A stretch of DNA of 64,000 nucleotides from Dryas octopetala (taxonomy: Eukaryota; Streptophyta; Magnoliopsida; Rosales; Rosaceae). The notes below the pieces were generated by a model. It saw only the letters and a program-made list of their open reading frames with translations. It did not search any database and was not told the origin of the DNA. The translations under genes and the position numbers were made by a program. This document shows, in pieces, positions 46,278 through 55,740 of this stretch. The stretch's first letter is position 1; each line of letters begins with the position of its first letter. The stretch covers positions 9,426,501 through 9,490,500 of the forward strand of contig OY992840.1 of NCBI GenBank assembly GCA_963921425.1, in the 5' to 3' direction.

Positions 46278-47290
46278 CAGGCTCCTTCTATTGAGGTATA
46301 CCTCAACTTATTTATGTTGAGGTATACCCTATTGGGGCCCACACGAGTCGTTTTGTGTCAATCCGAACCATTCATTTTTTACATCTCCATTGATAGATCA
46401 TCCTTGTAAAAAATTAGCCAAATCGGAAATCATTTGCCTATCTAACTTTGATCAAATAAATGGACGAACCAAATATTTTCGATGAAACCGTTCATTTGTT
46501 TTTATCAAAGTTAGATAGACAAATGATTTCGGATTTGACTAATATTTTGTAAGGATGATCTATCAATGAAGATGATCCTTACAAATGGTTCAGATCGCCA
46601 CAAAACGACTCGTGTGGGCCCCAACAAGGTCATACCTCAACATAAATAAGTTGAGGTATACCTCAATAGAAGAAGCCTGTATATCAGGCTCCTTCTATTG
46701 AGGTATACCTCAACTTATTTATGTTGAGGTATACCCTATTGGGGCCCACACGAGTCGTTTTGTGTCAATCCGAACCATTCATTTTTTACATCTCCATTGA
46801 TAGATCATCCTTGTAAAAAATTAGCCAAATCGGAAATCATTTGCCTATCTAACTTTGATCAAATAAATGGACGAACCAAATATTTTCGATGAAACCGTTC
46901 ATTTGTTTTTATCAAAGTTAGATAGACAAATGATTTCGGATTTGACTAATATTTTGTAAGGATGATCTATCAATGAAGATGATCCTTACAAATGGTTCAG
47001 ATCGCCACAAAACGACTCGTGTGGGCCCCAACAAGGTCATACCTCAACATAAATAAGTTGAGGTATACCTCAATAGAAGAAGCCTGTATATCAGGCTCCT
47101 TCTATTGAGGTATACCTCAACTTATTTATGTTGAGGTATACCCTATTGGGGCCCACACGAGTCGTTTTGTGTCAATCCGAACCATTCATTTTTTACATCT
47201 CCATTGATAGATCATCCTTGTAAAAAATTAGCCAAATCGGAAATCATTTGCCTATCTAACTTTGATCAAATAAATGGACGAACCAAATAT
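46278..47290. mobile_element. Tandem array of an identical foldback MITE (2.5 copies, period 407)
   Basis: Copies start at 46278, 46685 and 47092. The first two are 402 bp, begin CAGGCTCCTTCTATTGAGG and end CCTCAATAGAAGAAGCCTG, and are separated by tatat. I saw no difference between them base by base. The third stops at 47290 after 199 bases, almost exactly the left arm, then (TA)n. Each full copy is a near-complete hairpin: ggggcccacacgagtcgttt on the left pairs with aaacgactcgtgtgggcccc on the right. The core found throughout the window is inside (ttgtaaaaaattagccaaat, then cggaaatcatttgcc, and inverted on the right arm). Confidence 0.9.
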
Positions 47291-48990
47291 ATATATATAT
47301 TTCTCTTCTAACTTTTGCATGTGCATGTCCCCGCAGTAGTACACTAGTACTCATCCCAAAATCAGAAAGACCAATGTGAAAGCACTTGGCCGGTGTGCCC
47401 CTTCACATGTACACGTACTGTTTAGGCATATATATCTTGCAAGCATTCAACAATTTGAGATGATGGCCTTCATGATTGTTTTCTTGAAATTATTATGAGA
47501 GAATTGGTAAGCTAAAACTCAAACAATATGGGGTCGGAATCTTTGCCTTTTTCAAATATATAGCAATGATAGGAATTGAAATCAAATGAACCAAAACACC
47601 TTTAATTTTTTCTTCCTTTCCATACCACATGATCCTGAGTCACGGGGTGAACGATTCAAATAATTGTTCGCAGACTAGCTTGCTTTACATTTTAAGGCCC
47701 ATAGAATATGAACTAAATAAAGTAGTAATGGGCCAAAAGTTGGATGGTATCTCTTTATTCTCAAATACTCCAACAGATAAACGACATGATAGATGACCTT
47801 AATTGGTGTGTTTTGATGGCCTATTCTTTTCTTGGTGGACATTTATGATGGAATAGAAAGACCATACCCAACTTCATTTAAACCTTTTTCTGAGTATGTA
47901 ATTAAAATGCATGTGATTGCTCTCCGTGGTTTTGAATTTGAACTTGGACATACATACATATGCACAAAGAGACACATGCATGCATTAATTAACTATGAAC
48001 AGTGTATACAGCTCTTGGAAAAAGGGAAGAAAATTAATATTCACAAATATTTTTAAAGGTACTGTTTCTTTCACGATTTGGAAAGTATCTTTGTTGTTAT
48101 TAAAATTGAAACTGGTTCAAGTATGCAAAATTTAATAAATAAATGACATATATAAACTCAATAAAGCAAGCATGCAAGTTTGCATGCTGCTGCATGTGAG
48201 TTAGTGCTATTATAGTATAATTGGCCCAAGTGTATTAGTTAATTAAACATTTTATTTCTCAAATCTAAACAGAATTTCCTTTTAGACCCACCAAATTTTC
48301 TTTGTAGTTGTTGGGGAACCCCATTTAGAAATTGGTCATAGAATTTGTCCAATGTATCTAACTTCGATTTTCCCCTCTTCTCGAATATATAAAAAAAAAA
48401 AACCTAAATTTTCTTTAAGAGAAGCAAAGCCAAAACTTACCATAATTGGTGCATATATTTTCTCTCATAACATCTTCTTACATGCTAATTAGTTATATAT
48501 ATAATATTGCCACTTATTGTGAGAAATTATTGTGAGATGAAAGGTATACACTCATTATATGTATATTTTTCTGAAAATTTCAGGCCACATAACATTAATT
48601 TGAATTACTATCCTTTTTCTTTTCTTGGTCTGGGAAGGGATCGGGTTCAGCAATAATTTATATATATCCTTGCACAATTTTTAAAATTAGAAAAAAGTAA
48701 TTGATATTTCATTTTACTTAATCAGCTAGTATTTCAGTAAAAAATAAATAAAAGAGATTACATAACTAGCTAGTTAGTGAACACCAGCGACTGAAACTTA
48801 ATTATTAATTTATAATGAATCACCCTGCTACCATAACACAGGGAAACGAGAAATTCCCACTTACATCACACAAATTACACAACAATTTCACACTTGCAGA
48901 ACAAGAAAATATATTATGATCTTTAAAGCATAGATAGAATTATAACTAAAGAAATTTATGCAATGATGGATGCATGAACATATATTTGTA
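47291..48990. other. Intergenic, no gene recognised
   Basis: AT-rich. A frame at 47832-48056 has no resemblance to a family. Bases 48780-48996 probably include the 3' untranslated region of the minus-strand HyPRP gene. Confidence 0.45.
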
Positions 48991-48996
48991 CTTATT

Positions 48997-49407
48997 TTAG
49001 GCACATTGGAAGTCTTTTGGAACCTTGTTTCCACAAACATTAAGAAGCAAGCTGAGAGAAATGGGAATGTTGAGACTGATGCCCAAAATGTTGGCTTTGA
49101 TGGCAGTGCAAAGGCACACAGCAGCCTCAAGGTCAGCAAGGCCTTGGATGAGAGAGCAGCAAGGCTCCACCGGAGGTTTACCAATTGTGAGGTTAAGCAA
49201 CCCATTGAGGACGTTAGCACATACCCCTAATTTCAGGGTATCCCTAGGGCACGTGGCAGTGGAAGGGGTATTAGGGCTTGGAGTGATTGGCTTTGGCCTT
49301 GGCCTCGGCTTAGGACCAGGGCATGAACCACAAGCATTGACAAGGGCAAAGAAGAAGAGATTGAGTGAGAGGAAGAGGGCAAGTGAGGCTGTGCTTTTGG
49401 AAGCCAT
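48997..49407 (-). CDS. Hybrid proline-rich protein, eight-cysteine type (minus strand)
   Basis: A single exon of 136 residues on the minus strand. The signal peptide [20 protein letters not shown] is followed by [18 protein letters not shown], a short basic Pro-rich linker, then the eight-cysteine domain from [14 protein letters not shown] with spacing C-x9-C-x19-CC-x13-CxC-x24-C-x9-C. The domain resembles those of the genes at 32758, 36161 and 59105 closely ([25 protein letters not shown]). An upstream in-frame ATG would add seven residues at 49428; the start at 49407 aligns with the paralogues. It is the only cluster member on the minus strand, so an inversion or an inverted duplication occurred. 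Predicted to be secreted, cell-wall or membrane associated. Confidence 0.94.
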   Translation of the reverse strand: MASKSTASLALFLSLNLFFFALVNACGSCPGPKPRPRPKPITPSPNTPSTATCPRDTLKLGVCANVLNGLLNLTIGKPPVEPCCSLIQGLADLEAAVCLCTAIKANILGISLNIPISLSLLLNVCGNKVPKDFQCA

Positions 49408-49533
49408 GTCTAGATCGATCTCTATCAAACCCTAGCTAGAAATAGTCTATAGATTGATTTTGTACTTGAGGAAAGTACTACTGGAAGTAGTGTATGGGAG
49501 GGCGGTGAGCAAATGATGTGTTGAGAGTGTGGG

Positions 49534-49541
49534 ATTTTATA
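49534..49541 (-). promoter_or_regulatory. TATA box, minus-strand HyPRP gene
   Basis: TATAAAAT on the minus strand, about 130 bases upstream of the start codon, the same spacing as in copies 1 and 2. Confidence 0.65.
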
Positions 49542-49549
49542 GGGTTCAA

Positions 49550-50695
49550 TAAGAAGGTGAGGTGTTCAACTTGATGTTAAATTGTTAATCAACAAAATAT
49601 GAGAAAATAAAAATTAATAGAATATAAAGTATTTGGAGAGCTCATGTGTGTGCTCTTGGGATTTTAGCTGGCATGCAGAGAGAGCAATCAAGCAGATTAG
49701 AGGCAAACTTTTGTTTTCTTGTGAGGTGGGGACTGGCAAATTGCCAGGTTCGATCCTTTGTCTTAGTATGTATATATCAATCGATACCGCACTCTTCTCT
49801 TGTTCCCTCAAATCCAGTGAATTTTCGGCATGTCAAGATTTTTGGCTTAAATAATTTGTACGTATTTGAGCCCCATGCCAGGTTTAAAATTTAACATATA
49901 ATTTTTACAAGAGTATTAATTATAAACTTATCAGCAAATAAAGTAAAAATCGAAGTGGAAAAAGAAGGCTATTATAAAAAAATAAAAATAAAACTAGCTC
50001 CGAACAATTAATCAGCGCCATTGACAATTGCTTGGCACCAAATATCCAAAAAAAAAAAAAAAAATCAGATTAGTTGCGCCTGAGAATTTCAGTATGTAAG
50101 CTAAAGAAAAAATTAAACAGATAAGAAATTTTTTTTGCGAGGCCAAATAATGTTTATGATTAGTTTACTGAAATAATAATGTATGTATAATATACAACCA
50201 CGGTACTCCTGGTTCAATCCTACCATAAGTTAACCAGTTTCTTTCAAAAGATTTTACTGTCACGGACTAAATCTTGCCATCTTGGTCTTTAATGTCACTT
50301 TCCCACCGTAACTACTTATTCAGTTTACAACTGCTTTTAAACTTTTGTTGACTTGGTTGGCCAAAAAAAAAACTTTTGTTGACTTTCGAGTTTCGATGCA
50401 AATTTTTAACGGATATAGATGATAAGTAATTACAGAACTTTTTTTTTTTTTTTTTTTGGCATATATTCAATAATTACATATAAGTATATAACTTGCATTT
50501 TTTTATAATCCATTCATAGTCTTAAATAATTTGGCATATTCTCGGTGGAAGTAAGTAGCTGGAAGTGTGATGGGCAGTAGTACACTAGTACCTCATAAAA
50601 TACTAGTGATAACGAAACTTCAACTAAGAATGCCGTCATTGCAAAAAAAAAAAAAAAAAAAAAAAAACATTCTAACACCGTACTATTATTCGGTG
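49550..50695. other. Intergenic with dispersed repeat
   Basis: Bases 49740-49850 (ccaggttcgatcctttgtct to ccagtgaattttcggcat) recur in diverged form at 53420-53530, so this is a dispersed repeat of unknown type. Poly-A tracts lie at 50050-50065 and 50642-50667. No gene. Confidence 0.45.
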
Positions 50696-50699
50696 ATTT

Positions 50700-51055
50700 G
50701 TTCATATTTTAAGATATCCTTCAAATGTCATTGTTATAAAAAATTAGTCAAATCAAAGAGTGTTTAGCCATTTAATTACCATCAATAATATTTCAATTTT
50801 ATCTCACATACTGTAGATGTCTGCATAGTTTAGATGATTAAATAATTACTAAAAAAATTACCAATCTATCAATTTATTTTTTTAGGAAATCTTTTTGGAG
50901 AAGCCAAAAAATTTGACAGTTCCAATCATTCGCATGTATTGCCAAGTGATCATTATTTTAGGTTTCCATTAAAGAATGATTCTTATAAAATATTGGTTAA
51001 ATCGGAAACCATTGACCCGTTTAATTAAACAATCATCATTTCAAGTATTTATATA
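50700..51055. mobile_element. Two partial foldback MITE arms with common core
   Basis: Left-arm core sequences are at 50735-50770 (gttataaaaaattagtcaaa) and 50985-51015 (cttataaaatattggttaaa then tcggaaacc). The second stops near the palindrome centre. Right arms are absent or unrecognisable. Confidence 0.5.
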
Positions 51056-51218
51056 CAGGAGAAACTTGTATAGAGATCCCTTTCGCTTGGGGGACCCATC
51101 CTAAAATGTGGTGTAAGTGATCCAAATCGTCTAATTTGGTAATAATTAGATAATTAAATAGTTATTATTATTTATTTTTTTATAAAGATGATCATTAAAT
51201 GGGACTATAATAAATAAA

Positions 51219-53155
51219 ATGTTAATAATTATAAACCCCCTAGTTAGAGATAAAATCTTTCATAACCTCCACCCAAAATCTATCTCTCCTATAACCCCCA
51301 ATCTTACACTTAATATTTTCCTAAACCCCCTAGTCAACTAATACCCAGTCAAATTTGACTTCCCATCTTTTAATTTTCCAGTTTTACCCTTTTCTTTTAT
51401 TTCATTGTATACATTTATTAAAACAATTATAGTTTTTGTTTGAATCAGGGCTCTCTCTCTCCCTCTCTCTCACCGATCCCTCTGTTTCCATCGATCCTTG
51501 ATCATCCGACGGCCGATGCCGGCGAAAACGAAGACGATGACTTGCTTCCTTCCCCTTTTCCTTGCGAGCAGGTTGCACTTCGAGATGGAGGTAGTCATAC
51601 TACAAAGCGCTTCGAGACATGGTGATGGGATTGAGAGCCTAGGATTTGAGTTTGATATCGGGGATGCTGATCGAATATGCTAAGATCAGAGATGCTAAGA
51701 TCAGAGATGCTGCTAAGATCTTCAGTAAGATCTAAGCTCCTCATCGCTTTTAGATCTGTATTTATGCTCATAATAATTTCTAGATCTAGCTTGTAAATCT
51801 TTGTATGTGATTAAATTGATTGTTGTTCATTGACTGTGTGATGTTGTAGTTATGTTTGCTAATTCCTTTTGTAGATCTGCTACAATTATTTATTTGGCTG
51901 TGTGATGGTTGCTGTGTTGGCTACTCCTCCCATCTCGATGGTTGTTTTTTTTTTTTTTGATAAGGTTGATGTCCGAGAATATTTTTGGGTGAGTTCTGTA
52001 ATTTTCTGTGTTGATTGGGGCTGGGCAGCCACCGTGTGTGGTGGTCACCGCCCGACTCGGCCGTTGAACGATCAATTTTATGAACCCTGTTTGATTTGTT
52101 GAACTGTCTGGTCTTAAACAGGTACCTCGGCGATTAAAAAGTGCAACTGAATTCAACAAATTCAGTTTCTAGCTTAATTAGTGTAACTGTGTAAATTCAG
52201 TTTCAGTTCTAGAAAATTCAGTTTCACTTTCTGAAAATTCAGTTTCACCCCAAATTCAGTTCTAGCTTAATTATGTTAATCGGATAGAAATGTGGGTTTT
52301 TTAATTGATTTATAAGTATATACAAATTTACTTAATTTATTGATTAAACAGTTTCAGTTCGTGAAACAGTCAGTTCATGAAACAGTTTCAGTTCGTGAAA
52401 CAGTTTCAATTCGTGAAATATGAGTTTTAATTGAATTTTGAATGAAATTATGGTTCTGAAATATGATGAATCAAATTTGCAGGTAGAAACAGATCGAGGC
52501 AGTGGCGACTGTCGTGTACTCGTCGCGCGTGAGGTGATCGGACGACGTTGTATTGTTGGCTACTCCTCTCATCTCAATGACTTGTTGTATTGTTGGTTTT
52601 TTTTTTGATAAGGTTGCTGTGTTCTTTTTAGTGAAACGGAATTCAGTAAAGGTGTAACTGTTTTAGTGAAGTGTAATTGTTTTAGTAAAGGTGTAATTGT
52701 TTTTTAATTAAGGTGTAATTGCATTTTAGTCGAGGTGTAATTGTTTTATCACTTAATTCAGTTTCAGTAACTGAATTCATAACTGAATTCTTCAATTTAG
52801 TGTAACTAAATTTCTGAAATTCAGTTTCAGTGTAATTGAATTCTTGAAATTCAGTTTCAGTGTAACTGAATTTTTGAAATTCAGTTTTAGTGTAATGAAA
52901 TTCAATTTCAGTGTTTAATTTTAGTTTTAGTGAAATATTGAGTTTTACCAAAAACTTCAATTCCAAAAAAAAAAAAAAAAAAAAACAGTTTCACCAAAAT
53001 ACAGTTACAGTGACGTCAGCATGTGTCAGCGCGCGTCAGCATGCGTCAGAAGGGTAATTTAGGATTATAAGTTTTAAGGGGTTTTGAAAGAGTTTCTAGA
53101 TGGGTGGGGGTTTAGACAAATTTTTTTGGTGAGTAGGGTGTTTAAAATTAGGCAC
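51219..53155. mobile_element. Mutator-like element (possible Pack-MULE) with 11-bp target duplication
   Basis: The exact 11-base repeat taataaataaa flanks it at 51208-51218 and 53156-53166. The ends are imperfect inverts: ATGTTAATAATTATAAACCC and, from the right in reverse complement, GTGCCTAATTTTAAACACCC, continuing for about 90 bases. The interior has a CT-rich leader-like tract (51450-51480), a more G+C-rich segment with short open frames (51440-51683 and 51902-52102), and arrays of ttcagtttcag words (52140-52990). No transposase was found. The gene-like segment could be captured host DNA, but I do not recognise a source. The length is 1937 bp. Confidence 0.78.
52140..52920. repeat. attcagtttcag-type degenerate tandem repeats
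   Basis: Words such as aattcagtttcagtgtaact and gaattcttgaaattcag recur more than ten times at roughly 18-30 base intervals, most regular at 52780-52900. Wholly inside the Mutator-like element. The frames that run through it are repeat artefacts. Confidence 0.75.
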
Positions 53156-53218
53156 TAATAAATAAATGGTTCCATTACATTTTATTCTTATTGAAAGGGA
53201 TCTCTCTTTATAAATTTT

Positions 53219-53640
53219 TGATATATATACATATATGTGCATATATATAGGAGCCTACAATAGGCTCCACCGTAGCTTCCTTGAAAAATCTGTGTCAAAT
53301 CGAAAATTCCATGTCCAACAAAATATCAAATTGTCGGGACTAGGTACATAGTTTTTCTTCGAATTCACACCCTGTACGTGAAGAAATTTTTAGAAGCATC
53401 GATGCTTCATTAATTGTCAGGTTGGGTCCATTGTCTTGGTATCAAGTATCAACTATCAATCTGTGGGATGTATATCGCAAACTGGACTCTTCTTTGATTG
53501 CTCAATTCCAGTGAATTTTCGGCATTTTGTGACATGACTATGCAATCTATTGACCATGTGATTTAGCTAGCTTAATGGTTTGGCATGACTTATATTTGGT
53601 CCGTAGCTAGTTTGGTTTTGGTGGTATATGTGACGGAATG
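53219..53640. other. Repeat-rich spacer
   Basis: Bases 53250-53300 (ggagcctacaataggctcca, gcttccttgaaaaatctgtg) recur at 53828-53875 (gagcctatacagtggggtcc, gcttccttaaaaattctgtc), probably two pieces of one MITE type. Bases 53420-53530 match 49740-49850. No gene. Confidence 0.45.
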
Positions 53641-53642
53641 AG

Positions 53643-53757
53643 TGTTGATTGTTGTTTCATATTGAATAATTATAATATTATATAATAATTTATAAGTGTT
53701 TTGAACTATTTCTTATAGTGCCAATTAATTGAAATGAATACCTAAAATCCTTGAATT
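53643..53757. mobile_element. TRIM family 1 LTR remnant (solo)
   Basis: It begins tgttgattgttgtttcatat and contains ttataagtgttttgaactat and gtgccaattaattgaaatga, the order seen in the LTRs of 45088-45425. There is no primer-binding site or partner LTR next to it. Confidence 0.55.
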
Positions 53758-54009
53758 TAGATTATATATTTAATGGTTTAGGTGTGACATATATAGCACT
53801 TTATCCCTATCCTCATAGAAAGCTAACTAGGAGCCTATACAGTGGGGTCCACGGGAGCTTCCTTAAAAATTCTGTCATTGTTTGTCTCCAAATTCACACC
53901 CTGTGCACTTTGGATGGTTCATTATTAAGTCTAAATTAACGTGAACTTTCGTAATTGAGAGAACTCCAAACCTTGTATCACATTAATTATATATATATAT
54001 ATATATATG

Positions 54010-54255
54010 AGAAGAATATATGACATTCTATTTTTGACATAAATTTTTAATGGGACTCACTCCATACAGAAGTTTATCGAACTGTTTACTTTATAGATCT
54101 TCATTAAAAGATTATTTTTACAAAAAATTAGGTAAATAGAAAACTATTTACCTACAAAGATTAAATAATCAATATTTTAAATGTTTATTTTATTGACCAC
54201 TTAATCTTTGTAGCTAAAAGGTTTCCATTAAAAAACCTAAAAAACAGACAGTTTA
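54010..54255. mobile_element. Foldback MITE with common core, end type D-like
   Basis: The core arms ttacaaaaaattaggtaaat and, inverted, a degraded right side (gtagctaaaaggtttccatt) flank a centre with taatcaatattttaaatgtt. A (TA)n run precedes it (53987-54008). Confidence 0.5.
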
Positions 54256-54277
54256 AATCGTTGAAATTATATATATA

Positions 54278-54644
54278 CGATTTTTCTCTAAAACGGACGC
54301 ATTCGTATTTTTTTTTGGTGTGGATATTCATCACCGAGTGTTTAGCAAGTTTTTTTTATAACGTACAGCCAAGCGCTCAACGCTACTTCCTCTACCCTAT
54401 TTTTGAGAGTATAAAGTACGAGTTCACCTCATACCTTTTTAAGGTGTAAAATGAAGCTTGTGGAGGTTTCATGTTAGGTTTTAACTCTGGGACATAGTTA
54501 AAACTTAACATAAAGCCGAAAAGCTAATGTCGAACGCTCGAGGAAGAAGTAAAAATGTATTGCCGAGCGCTTGGCAATGGTACTGAAAGTTGGGCGCCTA
54601 GTGTCTGTAAAAAAAAATTGCAGACGTCCGCCGAAGAGAATTAC
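54278..54644. mobile_element. MITE with gagcgctcgg arms, copy 1
   Basis: The left end tttttctctaaaacggacgc and the right end in reverse complement attctcttcggcggacgtct are inverted. Each end has a homopolymer (T or A) run next to it. The inner palindrome word gccgagcgcttggc is near 54561. TA repeats flank both sides. A second copy follows at once. Confidence 0.6.
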
Positions 54645-54665
54645 TATATATATATATATATATAT

Positions 54666-54970
54666 AGTTTTTCTCTAAGGCAGACGCGTCCGTATTTTTT
54701 TTTGTGGATTCTCGTTGCTGAGCGCTGCAACAAGCACTTAGCACCGCTTCCTCCATCGATTTTTGAAGGTATTTCCTCAACGGTTCACCTCATACCTTCC
54801 TAGGGTGTATAATGAGGCTTGTACGCCCAAAATTTCTAAGTTAAAACATAATATAAAACCGACAAACCAGTGCCGAGCGCTCGGGAGAAGAAGAAAATGG
54901 CACTGCCGAGCGCTCGGCGCTAGAAATCCATGAAAAAAAAATTGCAGGCATCCGCCCTAGAAAATGAATG
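54666..54970. mobile_element. MITE with gagcgctcgg arms, copy 2
   Basis: The left end gtttttctctaaggcagacg and the right end gcaggcatccgccctagaaa are inverted, with tgccgagcgctcgg twice (54872 and 54904). The interior phrase ggttcacctcataccttcct is shared with copy 1 (54422) and with 56830-56930. Separated from copy 1 only by (TA)n. Confidence 0.6.
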
Positions 54971-54989
54971 TATATATATATATATATAT

Positions 54990-55205
54990 GTATACATACA
55001 GTTTCGTTCAAGTAAGGATGTCTGTTGGATAAAATTAAAATGATGTTAAATGTAATAAATTGGTTAAACTGTTTTCGATTTGGCTGATTTTTTGCAAAAG
55101 TAATCTTTGAACGTTGTTCTAGAATATGAACGATTCTGATAATTGAATTGTAGGTCAAACAAAGATGTTCTTAATTACGGACATCCTTACTTGAAAATTT
55201 TCCAT
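54990..55205. mobile_element. Short foldback MITE with common core, end type F
   Basis: The left end cgttcaagtaaggatgtctg and the right end acggacatccttacttgaaa are clear inverts. Only the right core arm (ttcgatttggctgattttttgc) is well kept. TA runs flank it. Confidence 0.65.
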
Positions 55206-55213
55206 ATATATAT

Positions 55214-55487
55214 TGTTGAGAAATGATGATGTTATAAATTTGGTGTTATAAATGGAGAAAGGAAACCAGAAGAAAGATACGCAAAATGAGAGGAAATTTT
55301 GATGAAAATGTTATCTTCATTGCTAACCATATAGCCTATTTATAGGATGGGGAAACTTGAGTGCCAATCCAATATACTTGGAGGCTACTCAAGTATACTC
55401 AGGGATCAAATTAATTAACTTGGAGATCACACATAAGACTTGGGAGGCCACTTCAAGTCATGGATATCCATTTGATTTATTATATTT

Positions 55488-55493
<6 letters not shown>
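55214..55493. mobile_element. Solo LTR, second type
   Basis: It starts TGTTGAG and ends TACAACA, so the ends are TG...CA with the 5-bp invert TGTTG/CAACA. A TATA-like cctatttataggatgg lies at 55330. It sits in a TA repeat, so the expected 5-bp duplication (tatat on both sides) is uninformative. There is no internal region. Confidence 0.6.
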
Positions 55494-55519
<26 letters not shown>

Positions 55520-55531
<12 letters not shown>

Positions 55532-55740
55532 CTTGTATAGGCCTCTAAACCCATTGTATTAGACTAGATGCGCTTTATATGGTATCAGAACAAGAAATTC
55601 ACATGTTGGGCACACTGTTGGGCCACATGCCGCATATATGTGCTACCTCATCCCCTATAAGTTGTTATTGAATCATAACATTAAAGAGTTTAAAGTCTTT
55701 TCCTTCCTCAAATTGATTTTGAATTATATACTCAAACATC
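55520..55740. mobile_element. TRIM family 1, diverged copy
   Basis: tggtatcagaac at 55580 is a primer-binding site. The sequence before it resembles an LTR end, and the 3' part (gagtttaaagtcttttcctt, caaattgattttgaattata) resembles the LTR of 45311-45425. The outer ends are lost in (TA)n. Confidence 0.5.

Larger units (their letters stand above)
51062..53218. mobile_element. Foldback MITE split by the 51219-53155 element
   Basis: The left end aaacttgtatagagatccct and the right end in reverse complement aaatttataaagagagatcc then cttt are inverted. The two parts, 51062-51218 and 53156-53218, rejoin at the target duplication into a plausible element with a relic of the common core. It is therefore older than the insertion. 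Confidence 0.6.

Noticed and set aside
47832-48056. 74-codon plus-strand frame
   Set aside because: No family resemblance and no supporting signals.
49740-49765. ccaggttcgatcc, like a tRNA T-loop
   Set aside because: No acceptor stem, D arm or anticodon arm can be folded around it; the sequence belongs to a dispersed repeat also at 53420.
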